Source: Pseudomonadota bacterium (GTDB lineage Bacteria; Pseudomonadota; Alphaproteobacteria; Rhodobacterales; Rhodobacteraceae). Taken from it: a stretch of 64,000 bases of DNA. The DNA lies in contig JAIUPD010000003.1 in NCBI GenBank assembly GCA_020161615.1, positions 124,001 through 188,000 on the forward strand. The letters are read 5' to 3'. Positions within the stretch are counted from its first letter, which is position 1. Each line of letters starts with the position of its first letter. A program made the position numbers and the translations under genes. Shown piece by piece: positions 37,162-44,655 of the stretch. Below the pieces are notes generated by a model. The model made no database searches. It saw only the letters and a program-made list of their open reading frames with translations, and was not told the origin of the DNA.

Positions 37162-37632
37162 ATGGAAAAGATCCCCATGACCCGCCGCGGCTTCGACGCC
37201 CTGGATGCGGAGCTGCGCGAGCTCAAGTCAGTCGAGCGGCCGGCGGTGATCCGTGCCATTGCCGAAGCCCGCGAACATGGCGACCTGTCCGAGAATGCCG
37301 AATACCACGCCGCGCGTGAGAAACAGAGCTTCATCGAGGGCCGTATCAAGGAGGTCGAGGCGATCCTCGGCCGGGCCGAGGTCATTGACCCCAGCCGCCT
37401 GACCGGCGCGATCAAGTTCGGCGCGACCGTGACCATCGTCGACGAGGATACCGACGAGGAGAAGACCTATCAGATCGTCGGCGAGGCCGAGGCGGATATC
37501 GAGAACAACCTGCTCAACATCAAATCGCCCCTGGCCCGCGCCCTGATCGGCAAGGAGCCCGGCGATTCGGTCGAGGTGCGCACCCCCGGCGGCGAGCGCA
37601 GCTACGAGGTTCTCTCGGTCGAATACCGCTGA
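37162..37632 (+). CDS. greA: transcription elongation factor GreA
   Basis: A 156-residue GreA. The N-terminal coiled coil carries the acidic tip [16 protein letters not shown] that reaches into the RNA polymerase channel and triggers cleavage of backtracked RNA; the C-terminal FKBP-like domain includes [23 protein letters not shown]. It is followed after 14 bp by an uncharacterised membrane protein gene. Confidence 0.96.
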   Translation: MEKIPMTRRGFDALDAELRELKSVERPAVIRAIAEAREHGDLSENAEYHAAREKQSFIEGRIKEVEAILGRAEVIDPSRLTGAIKFGATVTIVDEDTDEEKTYQIVGEAEADIENNLLNIKSPLARALIGKEPGDSVEVRTPGGERSYEVLSVEYR

Positions 37633-37646
37633 CGGGCGGCGCGTCG

Positions 37647-38615
37647 ATGCCCGACGAGCCAGCCCCCCGCCGCCGCCCGCGCCTCTCGGCCGAGCTTCTG
37701 GCCTTCCTGCTGTCGCTGGCCTGGCTGGTGGCGTTGGTCGCGGCCTTTCGGGCGCTGGGCCAGCAGGGCATGCGGATTTCGGACACGCTGGGGCTGGTCG
37801 TGGTGGCGCTGGCCGTCTTCCTGCCGGTGGCGCTGATCTGGCTGGCGGTGCTGGTTCTGCGCGCGGCCCGCGACATGCGGGACGAATCGCTCAGGCTGCA
37901 GGCCAGCGTCGAGGGCATGCGGCGCGGCTGGATCCGCGAGCAGCAGGCGGCGGGGCTGGCGCTGAAACCCACGGTCGAGGCGAAGCTGGACGAAATCGCC
38001 GCCTCGCAGAAGGCCGCCGAGGAACGGATGGCGATGTTCCACACGCGCCGCGCGCCCTCGCGCCCCGCCCCGGCCGAGGAAACGGTGCCGCAGGACGGCA
38101 GCCAGCCGGTCCTGGCGCTCGAGAATCCCGCGCCCGCGCCCGAACCGCTACCGCCCGCCGATTTCATCCGCGCGCTGAATTTTCCCGAGACCGAGACCGA
38201 CGAGGAAGGCTTCGCCGCGCTGCGCCGGGCGCTGGGCGACCATGGCACCGCCATTCTGGTGCGCGCCGCGCAAGAGGTGCTGACGACGCTGGCGCAAGAA
38301 GGCATCTACATGGACGACCTGCGCCCCGACCGCGCCCGACCCGAGGTCTGGCGCGCCTTCGCGCTGGGCTCGCGCGGGGCCGAGGTAGCGGCGCTGGGCG
38401 GCATCCGCGACCGCTCGTGCCTGGCGCTGACCTATGCCAGGATGCGCTCGGACCCCGGATTCCGCGAGGCGGCGCATCGCTTCCTGCGCGCCTTCGACCG
38501 CCGTTTCACCGTGTTCGAGGCCAGCGCCTCGGACGGCGAGATCGCGCAATTCGCCGAGACCCGCTCGGCGCGGGCCTTCATGCTGCTGGGCCGCGTCACC
38601 GGCATTTTTGGATGA
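37647..38615 (+). CDS. conserved membrane protein of unknown function
   Basis: A 322-residue protein with two N-terminal membrane helices (about 17-36 and 47-70), a charged helical linker with coiled-coil character (about 72-135), a Pro/Ala-rich stretch (about 140-165), and a conserved-looking C-terminal domain (DFIRALNFPETETDEEGFAALRRALGDHG, then DRSCLALTYARMRSDPGFREAAHRFLRAFDRRF). I do not recognise the domain; similar architecture occurs in other Rhodobacteraceae beside greA. The C-terminus GIFG and stop lie in a 17-bp tandem repeat. Confidence 0.75.
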   Translation: MPDEPAPRRRPRLSAELLAFLLSLAWLVALVAAFRALGQQGMRISDTLGLVVVALAVFLPVALIWLAVLVLRAARDMRDESLRLQASVEGMRRGWIREQQAAGLALKPTVEAKLDEIAASQKAAEERMAMFHTRRAPSRPAPAEETVPQDGSQPVLALENPAPAPEPLPPADFIRALNFPETETDEEGFAALRRALGDHGTAILVRAAQEVLTTLAQEGIYMDDLRPDRARPEVWRAFALGSRGAEVAALGGIRDRSCLALTYARMRSDPGFREAAHRFLRAFDRRFTVFEASASDGEIAQFAETRSARAFMLLGRVTGIFG

Positions 38616-38651
38616 ACGGCATTTTTGGATGAACGGCATTTTCGGATAAGT
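38601..38651. repeat. 17-bp tandem repeat, three copies
   Basis: Two perfect copies of GGCATTTTTGGATGAAC and one diverged copy GGCATTTTCGGATAAGT. The unit is not a multiple of three, so the sequence for Gly-Ile-Phe-Gly-stop appears in all three frames (stops at 38613, 38630 and 38647). The third copy ends one base before the azlC start codon and may provide its ribosome site (CGGATAAG). Confidence 0.9.
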
Positions 38652-38652
38652 C

Positions 38653-39381
38653 ATGAGCACCGACATCGCTCCCCCGCGCGCCTTCTGGCAAGGCGTCCGC
38701 AACGGCGGGCCTTTCATCCTGATCGTGGCGCCCTTCGGCCTCGTCTTCGGCGTGGTGGCGGGCGAGGCCGGGCTCGACGTCTGGCAGACCATGGCCTTTT
38801 CGGTCGCGGTGATCGCCGGGGCCGCGCAGTTGACGGCGCTGCAATTGATGACCGACCAGGCGCCGACCCTCATCGTCATCATCACCGCGCTGGCGGTCAA
38901 CACGCGGATGGCAATGTATTCCGCCTCGCTCACGCCGCATCTGGGCGGGGCCTCGGTCTGGCAGCGGGCGGCTGTGGCCTATCTCATGGTCGATCAGGCC
39001 TATGCCGTGTCGATCCTGCGCTACGAACAGGGGCCGCCGCTGAGCCCGCGGGCCAAGCTCGCCTTCTATTTCGGCGTCGTGTTCCTGATCTGCCCGACCT
39101 GGTATCTGGGCACGTTGATGGGGGCGCTGGTCGGCAGCCAGATCCCCGACTGGGTGCCGATCGGCGCCGCCGTGCCCATCGCCTTCATCGCCCTCATCGG
39201 TCCGATGCTGCGCACGCTGGCGCATGTCGCGGCGGCCTTCGTCTCGGTCGTGGTGGCGCTGGGGCTGGCCTTCCTGCCCTATAGCCTGGGCCTGCTGGTC
39301 GCGGCGCTGGCCGCCATGGCCACCGGCGCCCTGGTCGAGGTCTGGACCGCGCGCAACCGCCCCGAAGGAGACGCGTCATGA
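38653..39381 (+). CDS. azlC: AzlC family branched-chain amino acid exporter subunit
   Basis: A 242-residue membrane protein with the AzlC pattern: GVRNGGPFILIVAPFGLVFGVVAGEAGL, then AQLTALQLMTDQAPTLIVIITALAVNTRMAMYSASLTPHL, and YLMVDQAYAVSI. Together with AzlD it exports branched-chain amino acids. The stop overlaps azlD as ATGA. Two bases after the 17-bp tandem repeat, so expression may depend on re-initiation from the upstream gene. Confidence 0.92.
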   Translation: MSTDIAPPRAFWQGVRNGGPFILIVAPFGLVFGVVAGEAGLDVWQTMAFSVAVIAGAAQLTALQLMTDQAPTLIVIITALAVNTRMAMYSASLTPHLGGASVWQRAAVAYLMVDQAYAVSILRYEQGPPLSPRAKLAFYFGVVFLICPTWYLGTLMGALVGSQIPDWVPIGAAVPIAFIALIGPMLRTLAHVAAAFVSVVVALGLAFLPYSLGLLVAALAAMATGALVEVWTARNRPEGDAS

Positions 39382-39710
39382 CTCTGGATCAGACGACGAT
39401 CTGGATCGTCATCGTGGCGCTGGCTTTCGGCACCTTCGCGCTGCGCTTTTCGTTCCTGGGGCTGGTCGGGCGCCGCCCGTTGCCGCCCTGGGCGCTGCGG
39501 CTGCTGCGCTACACGCCGGTTGCCGTGATCCCGGGCCTGATGGCCCCGCAGATCTTCCTGCCTCTCGAGGGGCAGTCGAGCCCCGACCCGGTGCGGCTGG
39601 CGGCGGTGGCGGTGACGCTGGCGGTCGGCGTCTGGACCAGGAATGCGGTCTGGGCGATGCTGGGCGGCGCCGCGACACTGGGCGTTTTGACGCTGGCGCT
39701 GGGCGTCTGA
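39378..39710 (+). CDS. azlD: AzlD family branched-chain amino acid exporter subunit
   Basis: A 110-residue protein with four hydrophobic segments and the AzlD pattern FGTFALRFSFLGLVGRRPLPPWALRLLRYTPVAVIPGLMAPQIF. It is the small partner of AzlC and is translated from an ATGA overlap. A bidirectional terminator follows. Confidence 0.92.
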   Translation: MTLDQTTIWIVIVALAFGTFALRFSFLGLVGRRPLPPWALRLLRYTPVAVIPGLMAPQIFLPLEGQSSPDPVRLAAVAVTLAVGVWTRNAVWAMLGGAATLGVLTLALGV

Positions 39711-39732
39711 GCGTCACCCTGCCCGCGAGACG

Positions 39733-39758
39733 AAAACGGGGCCCGAAGGCCCCGTTTT
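39733..39758. terminator. bidirectional intrinsic terminator
   Basis: AAAACGGGGCC-CGAA-GGCCCCGTTTT: an 11-bp stem with A and T flanks, so it can stop transcription of azlD (plus) and of the lipoprotein gene (minus), whose stop codon is 3 bp away. Confidence 0.85.
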
Positions 39759-39760
39759 GC

Positions 39761-40360
39761 TTACTGCGTGTATTGCTGTCGTTCGGTGGGCAGCGCGTCG
39801 GAATAGACCCTCTCCTCGCGCACCCCCGGGATTGTCGCGAATTGCTCGGACAGGCTGTTGGGATAGAAGGAATCGCGGATCCATTCATAACCCGGCACCT
39901 GATGCAGGATGGCGATGATGGATTTCGCGCAATAGGCGTCCGGCACCGGACCCTCGGCCTCGGCAAGGCGCAGGATGCGCTCGGCCACCTCGGGCGGCAC
40001 CGCCAGCGTCTGCATCAGCACGTGATGGGTGCGGCGCGCGTGGTAATAGGTGTAGCGGTACAGCTGCGCGTCATCGAAGCCGTAATGCACGTCATGGCGT
40101 TCCGGCGCCGCCGGATGCGTCCAGGTGCCGGCCGGATCGAACAGCACCCGCTGGCTGGGCGCGTTGATCATCAGCGCGGAATGCTCGCCGCGGCCATTCT
40201 CGTTGTTGATGACGTTGAACAGCACGATCTCGGTCGGCCCCGCCGCCTGATAGCGCGCGGCCATGACCGCTTCGTCCGGGGCCCAGACCGCGGGCTTGGT
40301 CGTACAGCCGGCCAGCACGACCAGCGTGACAAGGGCCAGAAGGCGCGTCAGCAGCGACAT
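39761..40360 (-). CDS. lipoprotein, possible permuted papain-like hydrolase
   Basis: A 199-residue protein with a lipoprotein signal (LLALVTLVVLAGCTT, Cys at residue 19). The mature part has a His in RGEHSALMINAP, strand-like stretches, and later a Cys at the start of a helix in PDAYCAKSIIAIL. The order His then Cys is that of circularly permuted NlpC/P60 (LRAT-like) cysteine hydrolases. No other family sign is seen, so this is only a proposal. It lies downstream of aa3 oxidase subunit IV on the same strand. Confidence 0.7.
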   Translation of the reverse strand: MSLLTRLLALVTLVVLAGCTTKPAVWAPDEAVMAARYQAAGPTEIVLFNVINNENGRGEHSALMINAPSQRVLFDPAGTWTHPAAPERHDVHYGFDDAQLYRYTYYHARRTHHVLMQTLAVPPEVAERILRLAEAEGPVPDAYCAKSIIAILHQVPGYEWIRDSFYPNSLSEQFATIPGVREERVYSDALPTERQQYTQ

Positions 40361-40434
40361 GTCGGGAAGTCCTTTGTCAGGCCCCGTCCGGGGGCGTGGC
40401 GAGGGCGCCGGCCGGCGGCGCCCGCCCGGGGTCC

Positions 40435-40569
40435 TCAGGCGTTCACTAGGCCCATGAAGATCAGGCAGGCGATCGAAAAGACCGCCACATAGATCGAGGC
40501 CTTGATGAAGCCGTGGAAGGTCTTCTCCTGCTCGGTGATGTCCATCGAGCCGTGCTTGTGTTCAGCCAT
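40435..40569 (-). CDS. aa3-type cytochrome c oxidase subunit IV
   Basis: A 44-residue protein: MAEHKHGSMDITEQEKTFHG followed by a single membrane helix (IKASIYVAVFSIACLIFMGLV). This is the small alphaproteobacterial subunit IV that packs against the aa3 oxidase core. It is too short to be found by size filters. A good GGAG ribosome site precedes the ATG. The main oxidase genes are not in the window. Confidence 0.92.
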   Translation of the reverse strand: MAEHKHGSMDITEQEKTFHGFIKASIYVAVFSIACLIFMGLVNA

Positions 40570-40689
40570 GGGGGTCTCCATTCCCGTGTTTTTTCCACTC
40601 CATAGCGGATGGCGAAACCCCTGTCACCCCGGCAGCGCGACCGGGGCCTTGCGGCACCCGGACCTGACGCCCCGCGGCCACAGCGCGCC

Positions 40690-41754
40690 TCAGCCCAGCG
40701 CCTGCCAGAGCCAGGCGCCGCGCACGTCGCGCCAGCGCAGCACCCGCCCCTCGACCAAGAGGCGGTTGAGATGCGCCACCGCCTCGACCAGCGCCATCCC
40801 GGCGGCGGGGCCGGTGATCTCGCGCTTGAAGAGCGGCAGGAAGCATTGCGCCGCGGTCTTCGGCTCGGCCAGCCAGCCGTGCAGACGGTTCAGCGCGCCC
40901 TGGTGATTCTCGACCATCTGGCGCAGGCGCAGCGGCAGGCCGGTGAAGGGCAGCTTGTGGCCGGGCAGCACCAGATGCCGGTCCTCGGCAAAGGCAGCGA
41001 GGCGCGTGCAGCTCTCGATCCAGTCGCCCACCGGATCGGCGCCGGGTTCGGTCGCATAGACGCCGAGATTGGCGCTGATCCCCGGCAGAAGCTGGTCGCC
41101 GCCGATCACCAGATCGTCGTCCAGGCTCCAGAAGGTCGCGTGTTCGGGCGCATGGCCATTGCCGCAATGCACGACCCAGCGGCGCCCGCCCATCGTCACC
41201 TCGTGCCCCTCGCCCACCCGGGTGAAGCCCAGCGGCATCGGGTCGACCACATCGCAGAAATTGAAGGGCCGCTCGGCGATGCGCCGCGCGATCTCGTCCT
41301 CCTCAAGACCCGCGCCGCGCCAGAAGGCGATGGTCTCGGGCACCGGCTGGGCATGGGCATCGAGCAGCAGCATCCGGGCGAACAGCCAGGCGGTGCGCGT
41401 CGTCACCAGCTCGGCCCCGTGTTCGGTCTGGAACCAGCCGGCCAACCCCACATGGTCAGGATGGTGATGCGTGACCACCACCCGGCGCACCGGCCGCCCG
41501 CCCAGGGGCCCCTCCAGCAACGTCTGCCATTCGGCCTTGGCGCGTTTCGAGGAAAAGCCCGTGTCAATGATCGTCCAGCCGTCGCCGTCGTCCAGCGCGA
41601 AGACATTCACATGGTCCAGCGCCATCGGCAGCGGCAGGCGCATCCACAGCACCCCCGGCGCCACCTCGATGGCCGCGCCCGGGGCGGGCGGCGCCTCGTG
41701 CGGGAAGCGGATACCGGGCTCGGCCGGGCGGGGGGCTGCGGTGGCGGCGGTCAT
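40690..41754 (-). CDS. MBL-fold metallo-hydrolase
   Basis: A 354-residue metallo-beta-lactamase-fold protein. The metal motif is THHHPDHVGLAGW, with further ligands in CGNGHAPEHATFW, GGDQLLPG and PGHKLPF. A C-terminal helical extension (about 280-354) resembles the winged-helix tail of LACTB2-like hydrolases. It is coupled by ATGA to the acyl-CoA dehydrogenase upstream, so a thioester or acyl-related hydrolase role is possible (inference). Confidence 0.88.
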   Translation of the reverse strand: MTAATAAPRPAEPGIRFPHEAPPAPGAAIEVAPGVLWMRLPLPMALDHVNVFALDDGDGWTIIDTGFSSKRAKAEWQTLLEGPLGGRPVRRVVVTHHHPDHVGLAGWFQTEHGAELVTTRTAWLFARMLLLDAHAQPVPETIAFWRGAGLEEDEIARRIAERPFNFCDVVDPMPLGFTRVGEGHEVTMGGRRWVVHCGNGHAPEHATFWSLDDDLVIGGDQLLPGISANLGVYATEPGADPVGDWIESCTRLAAFAEDRHLVLPGHKLPFTGLPLRLRQMVENHQGALNRLHGWLAEPKTAAQCFLPLFKREITGPAAGMALVEAVAHLNRLLVEGRVLRWRDVRGAWLWQALG

Positions 41755-43460
41755 GCGGTCTGCAAATCCTCGACGCTGAGGTCATAGAGCTGCGCGGCCC
41801 CGGCCCGGGCCTGCACCAGAAGCGATTCATGCTCGGGCAGGATGCGCGTGATGAAGACCCGGGCGAGGCGCGCGCGCGGCCCCTCGGGATCGGCCAGCGC
41901 CGCCTTCAGATGGTAATGCGCGCCCAGCACCCGGGCAAAGGCCCGCAGGAAGGCCGTGGCCCCGGCGAAACGCTCGTTCATCTCCTGCCCGACCAGCCAT
42001 TCGACCGCCTCGCGCATCGTCTCGGCCGCTTCCCAGACCTTCTCGGCCAGATCGGGCAGCGTGGCGCGGGCGCCTTCGGCGGCATCCTCGACCTCCTGCA
42101 ACAGGCGGCTCGCCGCCTCGCCCCCGTCCATCATCTTGCGCGCCACGAGGTCCATGGCCTGAATGCCGTTGGTGCCTTCGTAAATGGGCGTGATCCGGGC
42201 ATCACGGAAATACTGGGCGGCGCCCGTTTCCTCGATGAACCCCATCCCGCCATGGACCTGCACGCCCATCGAGCTGACCTCGCAGCCGATGTCCGTGCCA
42301 TGCGCCTTGGCGATGGGCGTCAGCAGGGCGGCGCGGGCCTTCCAGCTGTCCTTGCCCGTCGCCCGGCCCATGTCGATGGCAAGCCCGCAATCGAGGGCGA
42401 TGGCCCGGGCGGCGAAAGTCTCGGCCTTCATCACCGCCAGCATGCGGCGCACATCGGCGTGGTCGATGATCGCGGTGTCGCCCTTGGGCGTACGGCCCTG
42501 CTTGCGCTCCTGCGCATAGGCCAAAGCGTGTTGATACGCCGCCTCGGCCACGCCGATCCCCTGCGCGCCGACGCCGAGACGGGCGTTGTTCATCATGGTG
42601 AACATCGCCGCCATGCCGCCATTGGGCTTGCCGACCATCCAGCCTGTCGCGCCCTCGAAGGACATGACGCAGGTGGGCGAGCCATGGATGCCCAGCTTGT
42701 GCTCCAGCGAGACCACGCGCAGCGAATTGCGCTCACCCGGCTTGCCCTCGGCATCGGGGATCAGCTTCGGCACCAGGAACAGGCTGATGCCCTTGGTCCC
42801 CGCCACCCCGTCGGGCAGCCGCGCCAGCACCAGATGGCAGACATTCTCGGCCACGTCATGATCGCCCCAGGTGATGAAGATCTTCTGCCCGGTGATGGCG
42901 AAGGTGCCGTCGCCGTTATCCTCGGCCTTGGTCCTCAGCGCGCCGACGTCCGAGCCGGCCTGCGGCTCGGTCAGGTTCATGGTGCCGGTCCATTCGCCGG
43001 AAATCAGCTTCGGCAGATAGAGGTCCTTCAGCGCGTCCGAGGCATGATGCTCCAACGCCTCGATCTGGCCCTGCGACAGCAGCGGGCAAAGCTGCAGCGA
43101 CAGGTTCGCGCCCGACATCATCTCGTTCATCGCCGTGTTCAGCGTCTGCGGCAGGCCCATCCCGCCATGGTCTGGCGTGGCCGAGATGCCCAGCCAGCCA
43201 CCCTCGGCAATCGCCCTGTAGCCCTCCTTGAAGCCAGGCGAGGTGCGCACCACCCCGTTTTCCAGCCGGGCCGGGGTCAGGTCGCCCGCGCGGTTCAGGG
43301 GCGCCAGCACCCCGTCGCAGAGCCGGCCGAGTTCGCCCAGGATCGCCTCGGTCACATCGGCGCCCGCCTCGGCGAAGGTCTCGGTGGCGGCGAGCCGATC
43401 ATAGCCCAGCACCTTGTCGAGGAGGAACTGGATATCGGCAACAGGCGCGGCGTAGGGCAT
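41751..43460 (-). CDS. acyl-CoA dehydrogenase, long form (DmdC-related group)
   Basis: A 569-residue FAD enzyme. Features: MPYAAPVADIQFLLDKVLG at the N-terminus, MNLTEPQAGSDVGALRTKA, GQKIFITWGDHD, EHKLGIHGSPTCVMSFEGATG, GVQVHGGMGFIEETGAAQYFRDARITPIYEGTNGIQAMDL (with the catalytic Glu) and a C-terminal extension of the acetyl-CoA dehydrogenase C type. This long form includes 3-methylmercaptopropionyl-CoA dehydrogenase DmdC, but several paralogues of unknown substrate exist. The ATG at 43460 is the family start. Electrons would go through ETF and ETF-QO at 34.3 kb. Confidence 0.9.
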   Translation of the reverse strand: MPYAAPVADIQFLLDKVLGYDRLAATETFAEAGADVTEAILGELGRLCDGVLAPLNRAGDLTPARLENGVVRTSPGFKEGYRAIAEGGWLGISATPDHGGMGLPQTLNTAMNEMMSGANLSLQLCPLLSQGQIEALEHHASDALKDLYLPKLISGEWTGTMNLTEPQAGSDVGALRTKAEDNGDGTFAITGQKIFITWGDHDVAENVCHLVLARLPDGVAGTKGISLFLVPKLIPDAEGKPGERNSLRVVSLEHKLGIHGSPTCVMSFEGATGWMVGKPNGGMAAMFTMMNNARLGVGAQGIGVAEAAYQHALAYAQERKQGRTPKGDTAIIDHADVRRMLAVMKAETFAARAIALDCGLAIDMGRATGKDSWKARAALLTPIAKAHGTDIGCEVSSMGVQVHGGMGFIEETGAAQYFRDARITPIYEGTNGIQAMDLVARKMMDGGEAASRLLQEVEDAAEGARATLPDLAEKVWEAAETMREAVEWLVGQEMNERFAGATAFLRAFARVLGAHYHLKAALADPEGPRARLARVFITRILPEHESLLVQARAGAAQLYDLSVEDLQTA

Positions 43461-43578
43461 GGCATCCTCCGGGCTAACACGCGGGCCGGGCGACTTGGCA
43501 AGCCCGGTCGCCGGCTGTATTGCCGCAAATGAACCTCGCACGCTACCCACGGAAATCAAGACGCAGCGTCACCGGACC

Positions 43579-44520
43579 ATGCCCGAAACCCGCCTCCTGC
43601 CCCCCGATGCGACGGGCCTGTGCGATGCCGCCGGGCTGCTGCGCAGCGGCGCGCTTGTCGCCTTCCCGACCGAGACGGTCTACGGGCTGGGCGGCGACGC
43701 GCGCGACGATGGGGCGGTCGCGGCGATCTTTGCCGCCAAGGGGCGGCCGCGCTTCAACCCCTTGATCGCGCATCTTCCCGGGCTGGCCGAGGTCGAGCGT
43801 TACGCCCGGCTCACGCCGCTGGCGCGGCGGCTGGCGCAGGCCTTCTGGCCCGGCCCGCTGACGCTGGTCCTGCCGCTGAGGGGCGGGCTCTCGCCACTGG
43901 TCACGGCGGGGCTGGACACGGTGGCGATCCGGGTCCCCGCGCATCCCGTGGCGCAGGCGCTGCTGCAGGCCTTCGGCGGGCCGCTCGCCGCACCCTCGGC
44001 CAATCCCTCGGGCCGGATCAGCCCGGTGACGGCGCGTCATGTGCTGGAGGGGCTGGGCGGCCGGATCGCGGCGGTGGTCGATGGCGGCGATTGCGCGGTC
44101 GGGCTGGAATCGACGATCCTCGACGCCACGGGCGAGGTGCCGGTGCTCCTGCGCGCGGGGGGCCTGCCGGTCGAGGCGATCGAAGCACTGGGATTGAGGG
44201 TCGCGGCGCGCCAGGGCAGCGCCATCACCGCCCCCGGGCAACTCGCCTCGCATTACGCACCGCGCGGGCGGGTGCGGCTGGAGGTCACCGAGCCCGAACC
44301 CGGCGAGATCTGGGTCGGCTTCGGCCCCTGCCCCGGCGCCGCGCTGACGCTGAGCGAGGCGGGTGACACCACCGAGGCCGCGGCCCGCCTGTTCCACGCC
44401 CTGCACGAGGCCGATGCGCTGGCCGGCCCCGAGGGACGCATCGCCTTTGCCCCAGTGCCCGAGACGGGGCTGGGGCGCGCCATCAACGACAGATTGCGCC
44501 GCGCCGCGGCGCCGAGATAG
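43579..44520 (+). CDS. threonylcarbamoyl-AMP synthase (Sua5 type)
   Basis: A 313-residue two-domain enzyme. The YrdC-like domain (residues about 10-200) has FPTETVYGLGGDARD and KGRPRFNPLIAHL, and APSANPSGRISPVTARHV; the C-terminal Sua5 domain follows an APGQLASHYAPR linker. It makes threonylcarbamoyl-AMP for the t6A37 modification of tRNAs reading ANN codons. The longer form is the Sua5 version, not the single-domain TsaC. The stop is followed at once by composite repeat copy C. Confidence 0.93.
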   Translation: MPETRLLPPDATGLCDAAGLLRSGALVAFPTETVYGLGGDARDDGAVAAIFAAKGRPRFNPLIAHLPGLAEVERYARLTPLARRLAQAFWPGPLTLVLPLRGGLSPLVTAGLDTVAIRVPAHPVAQALLQAFGGPLAAPSANPSGRISPVTARHVLEGLGGRIAAVVDGGDCAVGLESTILDATGEVPVLLRAGGLPVEAIEALGLRVAARQGSAITAPGQLASHYAPRGRVRLEVTEPEPGEIWVGFGPCPGAALTLSEAGDTTEAAARLFHALHEADALAGPEGRIAFAPVPETGLGRAINDRLRRAAAPR

Positions 44521-44620
44521 CGGGGGGCTGCTCGCCCCCCGCACCCCCTCGCCAGAGGGGGAAGCAGGCTCCCCCCTCTGGACACCCCCCCTGCGTATTT
44601 GAAACAAAGTGAATGAAGAA
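44521..44620. repeat. composite 3'-end repeat, copy C
   Basis: Follows the Sua5 stop directly. Three hairpins (GGGGGGCTGCTCGCCCCCC, a CCCTC/GAGGG pair, and GAGGGGGAAGCAGGCTCCCCCCTC) and the tail TGCGTATTTGAAACAAAG. Orientation is opposite to copy A, matching a plus-strand gene end. It differs from the consensus in the tail. Confidence 0.6.
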
Positions 44621-44655
44621 GGTCGCGGCATGCCCGGGCCGCATGGAGGAAACCG

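Noticed and set aside
40403-40423. GGGCGCC/GGCGCCC hairpin as terminator of the oxidase subunit IV gene
   Set aside because: The stem is only 7 bp and no T run follows on the minus strand, so termination cannot be supported.
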